This document shows positions 1-9,809 of a stretch of 64,000 nucleotides of DNA, piece after piece (position 1 is the first letter of the stretch; the number at the start of each line of letters is the position of its first letter). The DNA comes from Mycobacterium sp. ELW1. GTDB lineage: Bacteria; Actinomycetota; Actinomycetes; Mycobacteriales; Mycobacteriaceae. The position numbers and the translations under genes were made by a program. Location: assembly GCF_008329905.1 (NCBI RefSeq), contig NZ_CP032155.1, positions 4,154,001-4,218,000 on the forward strand, written 5' to 3'. The notes below the pieces were generated by a model. It made no database searches. It worked only from the letters and a program-made list of their open reading frames with translations, and was not told the origin of the DNA.

Positions 1-20
1 ACCGTCATTCCCGCCGGCGG

Positions 21-1223
21 TCACGTTCGCAATACGCATCGGGTGCCGTCGTAGATCGTCGCCATGCACTTCGTGCAGTGCACACACAGCCCCTCGCGGG
101 TGGTGTCCTCTCGAAACTTGTTGATCAGCGCGGGATCGCGCAACAGCGCGCGGGCCATGGCGACGAATTCGAACCCTTCTTCCAGCGCAGATTCGACGGT
201 GTCCATGGTGTTGACCCCGCCAAGCAGGATCAGCGGCATCGTGAGCGCCTCACGGAATTGGCGGGCCAGCGGCAGGAAGAACGCCTCTTCGAACGGGTAG
301 GTGCGGAACATGTGACCGCCGATGACCCGCAACCCCAGCCCGACGATCGCGGGTTGGGCGGCAATGAATTCAGCCATCGGGACATCACCGCGGAAGTAGT
401 ACATCGGGTTGAGCAACGAGCTGCCGCCGGTCAATTCCAGCGCGTCGAGGTGACCGTCGGATTCCAGAAGCTGAGCCGTGGGCAGACTGTCGGTGAGCCA
501 GAAGCCGCCGCGCACACCGTCGTCCATGTTGAACTTCGCGGTGACGGCGACGGCGTCCCCGGCCTCGCGGCGGACCCGCTCGACGACCCTGCGCGCCAAT
601 TCGGCCCTGCGCCGCATGTCACCGCCGTAGCGGTCTTTGCGTTTGTTGAGGTTCGGGCTGAAAAACGAGCTCACCAGGTACCCGTGACCCAGATGCACCT
701 CGATGGCGTCGAATCCCGCGTCGACGGCGTGGCGCGCGGCGGCACCGAAGTCCTCGATGACCTTGTCGAGTTGGTCAACGGTCGCGCCGCGTACCAATGC
801 CATTGCCGGAGCACTCAATCGGGTGGACGGTGACAGTGTGCTCATGCGGTTGGACCGAGTGTTCGCGACTAGACCCGCATGGCCGATCTGTGCGCACACC
901 AGCGCACCGCCGGCGTGTACCGCGTTGGTCAGCCGGCGCAACGCCGCGGCCCGCCGGCCGTCGAGCACCATCGTGTCCCGGTGGACCCGTCCGCCGGGTG
1001 AGACCGCACAGTAAGCGAGGGTGGTCATCGCCGCGCCGCCGCGCGCGACTTCGACGTGGAAATCGATGAGATCGTCGGTAACCTCGCCGCGCGGCATGCG
1101 ACCTTCGAAGGTCGCCGCCTTGATGAACCGGTTCTTGAGCGTGAGCGGTCCCAGCCTCATCGGAGTGAATGCCGCGGAGGAGGCGACCACTCGATCGCCT
1201 GTATATTTCGATGCCATTGGCAT
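21..1223 (-). CDS. NADH:flavin oxidoreductase, old yellow enzyme family
   Basis: A 400-residue FMN-dependent TIM-barrel oxidoreductase. The N-terminal LGPLTLKNRF segment (about residues 24-33) is the usual old yellow enzyme opening, and the central HLGHGYLVSSFFSPNLNKR stretch (about 176-194) followed by DRYGG is the family signature. The C-terminus has CVHCTKC and a further Cys nine residues on, resembling the iron-sulfur motif of the 2,4-dienoyl-CoA reductase subgroup, although the protein lacks the extra domains of that enzyme. The substrate cannot be read. It is divergent from the epimerase gene at 1276, and a palindrome overlaps its start region. Met3 could be the true start. Confidence 0.85.
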   Translation of the reverse strand: MPMASKYTGDRVVASSAAFTPMRLGPLTLKNRFIKAATFEGRMPRGEVTDDLIDFHVEVARGGAAMTTLAYCAVSPGGRVHRDTMVLDGRRAAALRRLTNAVHAGGALVCAQIGHAGLVANTRSNRMSTLSPSTRLSAPAMALVRGATVDQLDKVIEDFGAAARHAVDAGFDAIEVHLGHGYLVSSFFSPNLNKRKDRYGGDMRRRAELARRVVERVRREAGDAVAVTAKFNMDDGVRGGFWLTDSLPTAQLLESDGHLDALELTGGSSLLNPMYYFRGDVPMAEFIAAQPAIVGLGLRVIGGHMFRTYPFEEAFFLPLARQFREALTMPLILLGGVNTMDTVESALEEGFEFVAMARALLRDPALINKFREDTTREGLCVHCTKCMATIYDGTRCVLRT

Positions 1224-1225
1224 CG
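1209..1225. promoter_or_regulatory. Palindrome over the start of the flavin oxidoreductase gene, candidate operator
   Basis: CGATGCCATTGGCATCG has 8-bp perfect inverted arms around one base. It overlaps the first codons of the leftward gene and lies about 50 bp upstream of the rightward epimerase. A repressor such as the nearby TetR (2228-2809) could bind here; this is inference. Confidence 0.35.
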
Positions 1226-1275
1226 TAAACTAGCACACGCAGCCACTCGACCAAGAGGCAATTGCTGGAGGAAAC

Positions 1276-2262
1276 ATGCTCATCGGCGTTACCGGGGGAA
1301 CCGGGTACGTGGGTGCACATTGTGTGCGCGCCGTGCTCGCGGCTGGACACCAGGTCCGGCTGCTGGTCGGCCCGGACGCCGACGGCGCGCCGGTGCTGGA
1401 CCGATTCGCCGAATACGGCGACGCCGAGTTGCTATCCGGCGACATCCGCGACGACGCGACGGTCGACGCCCTGCTCGCCGGCTGTGATGCGGTGCTGCAC
1501 GCCGCCGGTGTTGTCGGCACCGACAACCGCCGAAGCGAGTTGATGTGGCAGGTCAACGCGCATGCCACCGAGGCGATACTCACGCGCGCCGTGGACAAGG
1601 GACTCGACCCGGTGGTCTCGGTGAGCAGTTACAGCGCCCTGTTCCCGCCGCCGTCGGGCGTGATCGGCCCCGACACCCCGACCGCCGAGGGCCGCAGCGC
1701 GTACGCCAAGACCAAGGGTTACGCCGATTGCGTGGCCCGGCGACTGCAATCGCAGGGTGCGCCTGTGGTCGTCACGTACCCGTCAAGCGTGGTGGGTAAG
1801 GCGTTTCACACCGCACCCGGCGTCACCGAGCGGGGCTGGGCGCCCATCGCGCGGTTCGGCGTCGCGCCTCGGTTGCGGGGCGGTATGCAGATGATCGACG
1901 TTCGCGATGTCGCCGACGTCCACGCGGCAGTGATGGTGCCCGGTCGCGGTCCGCGACGGTACGTGTGCGGCGGAGTGATGGTGCCATTCGACGATATGGT
2001 GTCGGCGATTGAACGCGGGACGGGGCGTCGTATCACGCGAATCCCATTGAATCCAAGCTTGTTTCGCGGGATCAGCCGCATCGGTGACGTGCTCGGCGGA
2101 ATCGTGCCGATGGGTGACGGCCTGACCTACGAGGCGGCCCTGCTGCTCACCGCGGCGACGCCGACCGACGACACCGCCACCTTGGGCGACCTCGGCATGA
2201 CGTGGCGTTCCCCGACCGACGCCATCGTCACGTCGTTTCCGGCGACGTCACCGCGCCGGTGA
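1276..2262 (+). CDS. NAD(P)-dependent epimerase/dehydratase (extended SDR)
   Basis: A 328-residue extended short-chain dehydrogenase. The N-terminal VTGGTGYVG (residues 5-13) is the dinucleotide-binding glycine motif, and a YAKTK sequence near residue 141 supplies the catalytic Tyr and Lys. It resembles dihydroflavonol reductase or 3-beta-HSD-type proteins common in actinobacteria; the substrate is unknown. The start ATG is preceded by a strong GGAGGAAAC ribosome binding site. The last 35 bp overlap the convergent TetR gene. Confidence 0.85.
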   Translation: MLIGVTGGTGYVGAHCVRAVLAAGHQVRLLVGPDADGAPVLDRFAEYGDAELLSGDIRDDATVDALLAGCDAVLHAAGVVGTDNRRSELMWQVNAHATEAILTRAVDKGLDPVVSVSSYSALFPPPSGVIGPDTPTAEGRSAYAKTKGYADCVARRLQSQGAPVVVTYPSSVVGKAFHTAPGVTERGWAPIARFGVAPRLRGGMQMIDVRDVADVHAAVMVPGRGPRRYVCGGVMVPFDDMVSAIERGTGRRITRIPLNPSLFRGISRIGDVLGGIVPMGDGLTYEAALLLTAATPTDDTATLGDLGMTWRSPTDAIVTSFPATSPRR

Positions 2263-2809
2263 GGATGCCGATGATGCGGGCACGCAGCGTCTCGGTGTCG
2301 TCCTCGACGGCGACCGTGGTCAGAAACAGCGCAGCTCCGGCCGCCATCGCGAGCACGGCTCGTCCATCGCGTTCGGCGTCGTCCGGGTCGCGCGCATCGG
2401 CGCCGGTGAACAACGCAACCGCCGGTCCGCTGAAGCCAGACCACAGTCGACGGCGCAATTCGTCGTTCTCGGCCATGGCCAGCAGGAGTCCGGGCACCGC
2501 AGCCTTGACCTCGGCGCGCGCGAACAGCTGATGGCTGCCCCGCACAACCCAGTCCACCCACCCCACCAGGTCGGTTCCCGCGAATGGCGCAAGATCGGGG
2601 CTCGCCCCGAGGATCGCATGCAGAACGAGCTCAGCCTTCGACGGCCAGCGGCGGTCCAGACTCGATCGACTCACCAGGGAGCGGGCGGCTATCAACCGCA
2701 TACTCAGCCCTTCCCAGCCCACCTCGACAAGCAGTGCCCGCGTAACCGCGAAGACCCGTTCGTCGATCGATGCGTCCCGCGGGCGCCCAGCGGTCTTCTC
2801 ACTCTCCAC
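2228..2809 (-). CDS. TetR/AcrR family transcriptional regulator
   Basis: A protein of about 193 residues beginning at a GTG (VESEKTAGRPRD). The N-terminal third has the TetR layout: a basic lead, a first helix (ERVFAVTRALLVEVGWEGL), then a helix-turn-helix in which SRSSLDRRW sits where the recognition helix and following aromatic residue are expected. The C-terminal half is the variable ligand domain. It is convergent with, and overlaps, the epimerase gene. Targets are unknown; the palindrome at 1209-1225 is a candidate. The open frame runs further upstream, but only this start gives the family's normal length. Confidence 0.75.
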   Translation of the reverse strand: MESEKTAGRPRDASIDERVFAVTRALLVEVGWEGLSMRLIAARSLVSRSSLDRRWPSKAELVLHAILGASPDLAPFAGTDLVGWVDWVVRGSHQLFARAEVKAAVPGLLLAMAENDELRRRLWSGFSGPAVALFTGADARDPDDAERDGRAVLAMAAGAALFLTTVAVEDDTETLRARIIGILTGAVTSPETT

Positions 2810-2915
2810 GTCGGTAATTGAACCCCAAGCCGTGGTCGATCCCGGCGCGGCAAGGGAGTGTGCCTCGCAACCCACCATCGCGCGGCAACGCGCCCCTACT
2901 CGGCACGGGTAACAG

Positions 2916-3923
2916 CTAGATCGCGTCGGGATCCTCGGCGACGGCGGCTGCCGCCCGCTCACACAACCCGATCGCGGCGCGGGCCCACGCGGTGTCCGCG
3001 CCCGCCAGCCCGCAGGACGGACTGATGCCGACGCGGTCGCGGATGGCATTGCGGGAGAAGCCGATCCGATCGGTGATTGCCACTGCCGTGGCGGCCACCT
3101 CCTCGGCGGACGGCCGGGCCGCCGGGGCGCTCGTCGGCACCAGACCGAACACCACCGACCGCCCCGAGTCCAGGAACTCGCCCAACCCGTCGAAGTCGGC
3201 GTCACCAAGGGTACTCACATCCACCGAAACCGCATGGATGGCGCTGCGCTGCAACACATTCCATGGCATATCCGCGCAGCTGTGCAGTATCACCTCGGTG
3301 CCTGCGGCGGCCACACACTCGTCGAGCAACCCGATGGCGACCGCCTCGTCCACCGGATGCACCGGGCTCATGGCGGTCACCCCGGTCAACCGGCCGGCCA
3401 GCGCGGCGAACAGCAGCGGCTCGTCGTACTGCACGACGACCGTCGTCGAGAGCCGGCGCGCCACCTCGGCACGATGCCTGGCCACTCCCTCGGCCAGCGA
3501 CGACGCCAGGTCGCGCACCGCACCCGCATCGGTGAGCGCCCGGTGTCCGTTGGGAAGCTCGAGCTGGGCGGCCAGTGTCACCGGACCGGGTGCCTGTACC
3601 TTGACGGGCCGTCCGGAGCCGGGGCCGCCGGCTTTCTCCCAGGCCTCCTCGATGGCGTCGATGTCCTCGTCGAGCAGACTCTTCGCCCGGCGGGTGACAG
3701 CACCGGGGCGGGCGGCGATGCGGTAGCCGCGCGGCACGGTGTCGATGGCGATGTCGACCAGGAGCGCGCCGGCCCGCCCGATCATGTCGGCGCCCACGCC
3801 GCGGGCCGGCAGCTCGACCAGGTGCGGCAGTCGGTGCAGCTCCCCGACCACGATCTCGGCGGCTTCCCGCGGGGCGGAACCCGGCCACGAGCCGATGCCG
3901 GTGGCTGCCGCGAAATCACTCAC
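2916..3923 (-). CDS. Vitamin B12-independent methionine synthase-like (MetE C-terminal family) protein
   Basis: A protein of about 335 residues from a GTG start (VSDFAAATGIGSWPG), matching the M. tuberculosis Rv3015c position and length. The GIGSWPG opening, the HSCADMPW motif in the middle and PSCGLAG near the C-terminus match the MetE/UROD-like barrel, where the Cys and His residues act as zinc ligands. It is much shorter than full MetE and lacks the N-terminal folate half, so it probably does not work as a standard folate-dependent methionine synthase. Its methyl donor or alternative role is unknown. Confidence 0.8.
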   Translation of the reverse strand: MSDFAAATGIGSWPGSAPREAAEIVVGELHRLPHLVELPARGVGADMIGRAGALLVDIAIDTVPRGYRIAARPGAVTRRAKSLLDEDIDAIEEAWEKAGGPGSGRPVKVQAPGPVTLAAQLELPNGHRALTDAGAVRDLASSLAEGVARHRAEVARRLSTTVVVQYDEPLLFAALAGRLTGVTAMSPVHPVDEAVAIGLLDECVAAAGTEVILHSCADMPWNVLQRSAIHAVSVDVSTLGDADFDGLGEFLDSGRSVVFGLVPTSAPAARPSAEEVAATAVAITDRIGFSRNAIRDRVGISPSCGLAGADTAWARAAIGLCERAAAAVAEDPDAI

Positions 3924-3982
3924 CGGGCAACCGTATTGGACACACCCCGCACACCGCACGGCCGGGGGCCTACCGTGATGAC

Positions 3983-4621
3983 ATGACGGTGCGCGCGGCA
4001 GTGGCCTGCTGCGCTGCCGCGGCACTGCTGACGGGCTGCACCCAGTGGGTCGACGGAGCACCGCTGCGCGCCCTGAGCGAGCCGCCGTACAGCCCGCCGG
4101 GCATCGTCGACGTCGACCGAATCATGCTCAGCCAGGCCCAGATCCAGGCCATCACCGGTGGCGGCCAGGACGTGACGATCATTCCGAGCATGGACGGTAA
4201 AGCCATGGTGGACGTCGACCCACTGGCCGAGTCGGTCCCCCGCGATTGCCGCTTCATCTTCGCCGAAACCGACACCTTCGGCACCGATGTCGAGGACTTC
4301 CACAAAACCAGCTTCCAGTACCCGCCGCGGCGCGCGCTGATCTCAGAAGCGGCCGCGGCCTACCAGGACGAGGCCAACGCGCGGCAGGCGTTCAACACCC
4401 TCTCGGCCGCCGTGCACCGCTGCGCCGAGGGCTCCATGGGCGCGAGCCTGGTCGGCGACGTCGATGGCGACGCCGAGTCGCTGCGCACCCGGTCCGGCCG
4501 ATGCGGCCGGGACTACCGGCTGAGGTCGTCGGTGCTGGTCGAGGTGACGTTTTGCATGTTCCCCGAGTCAGTGCCCGAGATTGTCATGACGAACATTCTC
4601 AACAAGATTCCGGGCGGCTGA
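3983..4621 (+). CDS. lpqA: LpqA-like lipoprotein with PknH-type extracellular sensor domain
   Basis: A 212-residue predicted lipoprotein. A short hydrophobic signal ends in the lipobox LLTGC (Cys19), and the mature part follows the PknH_C-like sensor fold: an early [11 protein letters not shown] helix region, a block ending in a conserved Cys (PRDC), an ARQAF helix, then VHRC and FCMF, giving the family's paired cysteines. It sits where lpqA (Rv3016) lies in M. tuberculosis. The ESX/PE/PPE genes that follow lpqA there are absent here. The 3' end overlaps convergent mnmA by 23 bp. Confidence 0.8.
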   Translation: MTVRAAVACCAAAALLTGCTQWVDGAPLRALSEPPYSPPGIVDVDRIMLSQAQIQAITGGGQDVTIIPSMDGKAMVDVDPLAESVPRDCRFIFAETDTFGTDVEDFHKTSFQYPPRRALISEAAAAYQDEANARQAFNTLSAAVHRCAEGSMGASLVGDVDGDAESLRTRSGRCGRDYRLRSSVLVEVTFCMFPESVPEIVMTNILNKIPGG

Positions 4622-5681
4622 TCGTCGCGCTGGCGACGACTTCGTCGCCCGCCGGATCGGGCCGGTAGAGCACCAGCGTCTGTCCCGGCGCGACGCCACG
4701 CAGCGGAACACGCAGGGAAACGCGCAGCTCGTCGCCGACCGCTTCGGCGACGGCGGGGACCACGCCACCGTGGGCACGGACCTGAACCTCGCATTCCACC
4801 GGCCCGGTGGGCGCGACACCGGAGGTGAACACCGGGCGGATGCCGGTCAGCGACTGCACCTCGAGGTCTTCTTTCGCCCCTACCCGCACCGTCTGCGACT
4901 CGGCGTCGATGGCGGTGACGTACCGGGGCAGGCCGTCCGGCCCGGGGCCGGCGATGCCGAGGCCCTTGCGCTGGCCGATGGTGAAACCGTGCACGCCGTC
5001 GTGCTCGGCGAGCACCGCACCGGTGGCGTCGTCGACGACGGCTCCGCGCCGCACTCCGATCCGGGCGCCGAGGAAGGCCTGGGTGTCACCGGAGGGGATG
5101 AAGCAGATGTCGTGGCTGTCGGGCTTGTCGGCGACGGACAGCCCGCGACGCGCGGCCTCGTCGCGGATCGCCGGCTTGGGGGTGTCGCCGATCGGGAACG
5201 CCGCATGGCGCAACTGCTGGGCGGTCAGCACACCGAGCACGTACGACTGGTCCTTGTCGACGTCGACCGCACGACGCAGCCGCCCGTCGGACAGCCGGGC
5301 GTAATGCCCGGTGGCCACCGCATCGAAGCCCAACGCCAGGGCTTTGGCCGCCAACGCGGAGAACTTGATCTTCTCGTTGCAGCGCACGCAGGGGTTGGGG
5401 GTTTCGCCGCGCTCGTAGGACGCGACGAAATCGTCGATCACGTCCTCGGCGAACTTGTCGGCGAAATCCCAGACATAGAACGGGATTCCGAGAACATCGG
5501 CGACCCGGCGGGCATCGCCGGCGTCTTCTTTGGAGCAGCAGCCGCGCGAACCGGTCCGCAGGGTGCCCGGCTGGCGGGACAGTGCCAGGTGCACGCCGAC
5601 GACCTCGTGACCGGCGTCGACCATCCGCGCGGCGGCCACCGAGGAATCGACGCCGCCGCTCATCGCCGCCAGCACTTTCAT
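4599..5681 (-). CDS. mnmA: tRNA-specific 2-thiouridylase MnmA
   Basis: A protein of about 360 residues that thiolates U34 of Lys, Glu and Gln tRNAs in the cytoplasm, using sulfur relayed from a cysteine desulfurase. The PP-loop SGGVDSS is at residues 8-14. The first catalytic Cys lies in [12 protein letters not shown] and the second in the DSHDICFIP segment. The true start ([10 protein letters not shown]) overlaps the stop of iscS as ATGA, so the two are translationally coupled, which fits the desulfurase as sulfur donor. An upstream in-frame extension in the same frame overlaps iscS and was rejected. Confidence 0.95.
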   Translation of the reverse strand: MKVLAAMSGGVDSSVAAARMVDAGHEVVGVHLALSRQPGTLRTGSRGCCSKEDAGDARRVADVLGIPFYVWDFADKFAEDVIDDFVASYERGETPNPCVRCNEKIKFSALAAKALALGFDAVATGHYARLSDGRLRRAVDVDKDQSYVLGVLTAQQLRHAAFPIGDTPKPAIRDEAARRGLSVADKPDSHDICFIPSGDTQAFLGARIGVRRGAVVDDATGAVLAEHDGVHGFTIGQRKGLGIAGPGPDGLPRYVTAIDAESQTVRVGAKEDLEVQSLTGIRPVFTSGVAPTGPVECEVQVRAHGGVVPAVAEAVGDELRVSLRVPLRGVAPGQTLVLYRPDPAGDEVVASATISRPESC

Positions 5682-6883
5682 CGCAGCGCCCCCAGTGATG
5701 AACTGGCCAGTGCGGCCTGGCGGGCCCGCTCGACCGCGGCGGGCAACACTCGCAGCGCGGCGTCGACATCGGCTTCGGTGCTGGTGTGGCCCAATGACAA
5801 CCGCAACGATCCGCGGGCGGCGTCGGCGTCGGCGCCCATGGCCAACAGGACATGCGAGGGTTGCGCCACGCCGGCCGTGCACGCCGACCCGGTGGAGCAT
5901 TCGATTCCGTTGGCGTCCAACAACATCAGCAGCGAGTCGCCTTCACAACCACGGAATGTGAAGTGGGTGTTGCCCGGGAGCCGGCGATCGCCGAGGGCGC
6001 CGTTGACTCCGGTGTCGGCGATCGAATCCAGCACGCCGTTGACGAGCCGATCGCGCAGGTAGCGCAGCCGGGCGCCGGTGGCGTCGAGCGATTCGACGGC
6101 GACATCGGCAGCCGCCGCCATCGCGACCACACCCGCGACATCCGGTGTGCCCGAACGGACGTCACGTTCCTGACCGCCGCCGTGCAGCAGCGGAACGCAG
6201 GCGGTGGCCCGGCGAAGCAGCAGCGCGCCGACGCCCGTCGGTCCGCCGAACTTGTGCGCAGCCAGGCTGATGGCCGACAGGTTGGAGCCGGCGAAGTCCA
6301 CCGGAATGTGACCGACCGCCTGGACGGCGTCACTGTGGATCGGCACGTCGAACTCGGCGGCCACGGCGGCCAGTTCGGCGATCGGCATGATCGTGCCGAC
6401 CTCGTTGTTGGCCCACATCACCGTGACCAGCGCCACGTCGTCGTGTTCGGTGAGCGCCTCGCGCAGCGCGGCCGCCGTCACCGACCCGTCCGGTTCGGTC
6501 GGCAGGAACGTCACCTCGGCGCCCTCATGCTCGGCCAGCCAGGTGACGCCGTCGAGCACGGCGTGGTGCTCGACGGCGGTGGTCACGATGCGGCGGCGGG
6601 CGGGTTCGGCGTCGCGCCGCGCCCAGTAGATGCCTTTGACGGCGAGGTTGTCGCTTTCGGTGCCGCCTGCGGTGAAGATCACCTCGGACGGCCGGGCGCC
6701 GAGGCGCGCCGCGATGGTCTCCCGGGCCTCTTCCATCCGGCGGCGGGCGTCGCGGCCCGCGGTGTGCAGCGAAGAGGCGTTGCCGACGGTGGCCAGCGCA
6801 GCCGTCATCGCCTCGATGGCAGCAGGATGCATCGGGGTGGTGGCAGCGTGGTCGAGATACACCGGACCGGCGGTCGGGCTCAT
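5678..6883 (-). CDS. iscS: Cysteine desulfurase, IscS/NifS family
   Basis: A PLP enzyme of about 401 residues. YLDHAATTP opens the fold, the PLP lysine is in AAHKFGGP, and the persulfide-forming Cys is in the STGSACTAG loop. It converts cysteine to alanine and passes sulfur to partners; here the partner is the coupled mnmA gene. The position equals Rv3025c. The start chosen is [10 protein letters not shown]; upstream in-frame codons run through a repetitive non-coding region. A pair of dyad repeats (6928-6983) separates it from the acyltransferase gene upstream. Confidence 0.93.
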   Translation of the reverse strand: MSPTAGPVYLDHAATTPMHPAAIEAMTAALATVGNASSLHTAGRDARRRMEEARETIAARLGARPSEVIFTAGGTESDNLAVKGIYWARRDAEPARRRIVTTAVEHHAVLDGVTWLAEHEGAEVTFLPTEPDGSVTAAALREALTEHDDVALVTVMWANNEVGTIMPIAELAAVAAEFDVPIHSDAVQAVGHIPVDFAGSNLSAISLAAHKFGGPTGVGALLLRRATACVPLLHGGGQERDVRSGTPDVAGVVAMAAAADVAVESLDATGARLRYLRDRLVNGVLDSIADTGVNGALGDRRLPGNTHFTFRGCEGDSLLMLLDANGIECSTGSACTAGVAQPSHVLLAMGADADAARGSLRLSLGHTSTEADVDAALRVLPAAVERARQAALASSSLGALR

Positions 6884-6927
6884 AGCCCGTCCAGGATACC
6901 GGCAGGCGCGCAAGCCTCTTGCCACGG

Positions 6928-6983
6928 CGAACGTCACCCCAGCGTGACGCTCGGCGCCGAACGTGACTCCGGAGTGACGTTCG
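6928..6983. repeat. Two tandem hairpin-like dyads, terminator-like
   Basis: Two related 26-bp imperfect palindromes lie 30 bp apart, at 6928-6953 and 6958-6983. Each has the form CGAACGT-ac..gt-ACGTTCG. The second pairs 12 of 13 positions. They sit just after the acyltransferase stop (6993, leftward) and before iscS, where a transcription terminator or spacer element would be expected. A weakly related CAGCGTGACG core appears near 8713. Confidence 0.55.
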
Positions 6984-6992
6984 GCGGCGAAA

Positions 6993-7829
6993 TCAGCCCG
7001 CCAGGGCGTGGCTGTGCTGGAACCGCGGGGCAATCTGCCCACGCACCGCCACCTCGCAGCGGGCCGCCAGCTCACGCCGATCGGCACCCGGCAGCTCCAG
7101 GGACGCCACCTCGACGTCGACGACGGTCACCCGGGTCCGCACCGTGCGGCTCAGGGACTGCCACAGCGAGTCGTCTCCCACGAACGCCGTCACCGTCGAG
7201 GGCCGCCCGTCGCGGTGGTGGTAGGTCAGCCGGAGCGGCTGCACCGGCCGGCCGGAGTCGACGGCGGCCTGGAACATCGCCGGACGGAACTGGCCGTAGG
7301 CCAGCCCGCACCAGGTGGTGCCTTCCGGGAACGCGACGACGGTCTGCCCGTTGCGCAGCCGCTCGGCTACCGTCGCGACGACCTGCGGCAGCCGGCGCAG
7401 GCTGGCGCGGTCGATCGGGATGACCTTCATGATCCGCGCCGCCAGGCCGACGGCAGGCCAGTCGATGAGGTCGGCGCGCGCGACGAACGCCCCCGGCAGC
7501 ACCGAACCGATGACGAAGGTGTCCACCCAGGAGACGTGGCCGCTGACCACCAGCACACCGCGCAGGTTGCGAATCGGGCCGCCCGACACGGTGATTCGCA
7601 CACCGAGGCAGCGCAGGAAGGTCCGGCAGTACAGCCGCTGGACACGACCGCGCCCCGGCAGCGGCACCGCCAGCAACGGCACCACCATCAGCAGCATCAA
7701 GGCCGCCGCGATCCGGTAGGTCGCCCGCATTGCCGCGACCAACCGCCGCGACGGCGGGGCACCGCCGGCGCGCACACAGCTGCTGTCACACAGTGCACGC
7801 GGCAGCCACGCGTGCTCGGTCACCGTCAT
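6993..7829 (-). CDS. Lysophospholipid acyltransferase family (PlsC) protein
   Basis: A protein of about 278 residues from [10 protein letters not shown]. It has a hydrophobic segment (about 35-55), then the PlsC catalytic HX4D motif in GHVSWVDTF and the acceptor-binding FPEGTTW motif. Such enzymes acylate lysophospholipids or related lyso-lipids at the membrane. Its start overlaps the GNAT gene stop as ATGA, so the two are coupled. This matches Rv3026c-Rv3027c. The order resembles olsB-olsA pairs for ornithine lipids, but this is inference. Confidence 0.88.
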   Translation of the reverse strand: MTVTEHAWLPRALCDSSCVRAGGAPPSRRLVAAMRATYRIAAALMLLMVVPLLAVPLPGRGRVQRLYCRTFLRCLGVRITVSGGPIRNLRGVLVVSGHVSWVDTFVIGSVLPGAFVARADLIDWPAVGLAARIMKVIPIDRASLRRLPQVVATVAERLRNGQTVVAFPEGTTWCGLAYGQFRPAMFQAAVDSGRPVQPLRLTYHHRDGRPSTVTAFVGDDSLWQSLSRTVRTRVTVVDVEVASLELPGADRRELAARCEVAVRGQIAPRFQHSHALAG

Positions 7830-8674
7830 GGGTTTCTCCCGACTCCGTCGGCCATCTCGCCGGCCGCCGACACCGACCTCAGCCTGGTCAGGTAGCGCGT
7901 ATCGGCCTGCCGCTTGTCCAGCAGGGCCGGGAAGTCGCCGACGCCGAACTCGGGGTCGTGCGCGGGTTCTCCGCACACCCGGGCGCCCAGGCGCAGGTAA
8001 CCGCGCATCAGCGGCGGGATCGTCGGCCGGGCCGGCGGGGCGATGTCGTCGAGACCCTTACCGCCCAGCACGACCGGCCGGTACGGATACACCGTGTGCT
8101 CGGCTGCGGCGGCGTGGCGGCGCAGCACGAAATCGCGCACCCCGCGAACCTGGCTGCCCGGGGCGCCGGCTGGATCTGTCGGGTGCGTCGGCACCGAGAC
8201 ACACCCGGTGACGTAGTCGTATCCGCAGCGGTCCAGATAGGCCAGGATGCCGGCCCACATGAGCAGCACCACCGCGCCGTTGCGGTGGTCGGCGCGCACC
8301 ACCGCGCGGCCCATCTCCACCAGCGACGGCCGCAGCGCGTCCAGCGACCTGACATCGAATTCGGTTGCGGTGTAGAGACTTCCGGCGGCGATCGCACCGG
8401 GCGGCGGCAGCATGCGGTAGCAGCCGACGACCTCTCCGGAGATGTCTTCGCGCACCAGCAGGTGGTCACAGAATTCGTCGAACCGGTCGGCGTCACGGCC
8501 GTCGCCGTCGGCGGGCAGCGTGTAGCCGGGTTCGGTGGTGAACACCTGATACCGCAGCCGCTGGGCCGCGTCGATCAGGCTGGGGTCGGTGGACAGCAGG
8601 AGTGAGTAGCGCGGGCCGCGCAGCGCGGCGGATTCGTTTCGGTCGGGGGCTATGAGTACGGATGCAGTGCTCAT
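7826..8674 (-). CDS. GNAT family N-acyltransferase (OlsB-like, Rv3027c homologue)
   Basis: A 282-residue GNAT-fold protein of the haemolysin/OlsB-type branch. Features are the RLRYQVFTTE opening of the fold (about 40-49), the central GCYRMLPP strand and the EMGRAVV-DHR acyl-donor site. OlsB enzymes transfer a 3-hydroxyacyl chain to ornithine. The coupling to a PlsC acyltransferase, which would add the second acyl chain, fits a two-step aminolipid pathway. The actual substrate is not known. Confidence 0.75.
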   Translation of the reverse strand: MSTASVLIAPDRNESAALRGPRYSLLLSTDPSLIDAAQRLRYQVFTTEPGYTLPADGDGRDADRFDEFCDHLLVREDISGEVVGCYRMLPPPGAIAAGSLYTATEFDVRSLDALRPSLVEMGRAVVRADHRNGAVVLLMWAGILAYLDRCGYDYVTGCVSVPTHPTDPAGAPGSQVRGVRDFVLRRHAAAAEHTVYPYRPVVLGGKGLDDIAPPARPTIPPLMRGYLRLGARVCGEPAHDPEFGVGDFPALLDKRQADTRYLTRLRSVSAAGEMADGVGRNP

Positions 8675-8756
8675 ACCTGAACGGTTGCTGAGCCGTTCGG
8701 CGAGATGTCAACGCCAGCGTGACGTGTTCGTGCACGCTCGATGACCAATAAAAGCG

Positions 8757-8793
8757 ACGGCCCCCGAACGCCGTGCGGGCGCGCGGGGGCCGT
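8757..8793 (-). terminator. Rho-independent terminator after etfBA
   Basis: ACGGCCCCCG pairs perfectly with CGGGGGCCGT across a 17-nt loop. Read on the minus strand the hairpin is followed by CGCTTTTATT, a usable T tract. It lies 18 bp after the etfA stop, so it ends the etfB-etfA transcript. Confidence 0.75.
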
Positions 8794-8810
8794 TGCCTTG
8801 GTGCTGTGAG

Positions 8811-9767
8811 TTAACCCTTGCGGGACTTGACCGCGTCGGTCAGCTGGGGCGTGACGTTGAACAGGTCACCGACGATGCCGTAATCGGCGATCTCGAAGAT
8901 CGGTGCTTCCTCGTCCTTGTTGACCGCGATGATCGTCTTGGACGTCTGCATGCCCGCGCGGTGCTGGATAGCCCCGGAGATGCCCAGCGCGATGTACAGC
9001 TGCGGCGAGACCGTCTTTCCGGTCTGGCCCACCTGGAACTGGCCCGGGTAGTAGCCGGAGTCGACGGCGGCACGCGATGCACCGACGGCGCCACCCAGCG
9101 AGTCGGCCAGGTCCTCGACAACCGAGAACTTGTCGGCACTGCCGACACCACGGCCACCGGAGACCACAACGCTGGCCTCGGTGAGCTCCGGGCGGTCGCC
9201 GGCCACGGCGGGCTCGCGCTTGGTGATCTTGGTGGCGTTCTCGGCCTGTGCGGGGACCTCAACGGTCACCTGCTCGCCGGCACCGGCTTCAGGCGCGGCG
9301 TCGACGGCACCCGGGCGCAGGGTGATCACCGGGGTGTCACCGGTGGCCTTGGCCTCGACGGTGAAGGCGCCACCGAAGATGCTGTGGACACCCACTCCGC
9401 CTTCTTTGACCTCGACGACGTCGGACAGCACACCGGCGCCGGTCCGTGCGGCCAGCCGGCCCGCGATCTCCTTGCCGTCGGCGTTGGCCGCCAGCAGCAC
9501 GGCGGCCGGGGTGGCCGACTCCACCAGCGACGCCAGAACGTCGACGAACGGGGTGATCAGGTAGCCCGCGGCATCGTCGGATTCGGCGACGTAGATCTTG
9601 GCCGCACCGGCGGCCTTGAGGTCGTCGACGAGCGGCGCGGCGGTGCCGGGGGCACCGACCACGACGGCCGACGGCTCGCCCAGGGCACGGGCGGCGGTGA
9701 TGAGCTCGGCGGTGACTTTCTTCACCGCACCTTCGGCGTGCTCGACGAGCACAAGTACTTCAGCCAT
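8811..9767 (-). CDS. etfA: Electron transfer flavoprotein alpha subunit (FixB)
   Basis: A 318-residue ETF alpha subunit. The N-terminal half is the AANDH-like domain ([13 protein letters not shown]), and the C-terminal half is the FAD-binding domain with [25 protein letters not shown] and the final [19 protein letters not shown] signature. With EtfB it carries electrons from acyl-CoA dehydrogenases to the ETF:quinone oxidoreductase. It lies 42 bp after etfB in one operon and corresponds to Rv3028c. Confidence 0.95.
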   Translation of the reverse strand: MAEVLVLVEHAEGAVKKVTAELITAARALGEPSAVVVGAPGTAAPLVDDLKAAGAAKIYVAESDDAAGYLITPFVDVLASLVESATPAAVLLAANADGKEIAGRLAARTGAGVLSDVVEVKEGGVGVHSIFGGAFTVEAKATGDTPVITLRPGAVDAAPEAGAGEQVTVEVPAQAENATKITKREPAVAGDRPELTEASVVVSGGRGVGSADKFSVVEDLADSLGGAVGASRAAVDSGYYPGQFQVGQTGKTVSPQLYIALGISGAIQHRAGMQTSKTIIAVNKDEEAPIFEIADYGIVGDLFNVTPQLTDAVKSRKG

Positions 9768-9809
9768 AGCTGTTCAGCCTCTTTGTCTTTCGAGTGGTCC
9801 GGGAAGGAA

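Noticed and set aside
2810..3208. N-terminal extension of the first TetR
   Set aside because: It overlaps the MetE-like gene and is Pro/Arg/Ser-rich; the family length fits the later GTG.
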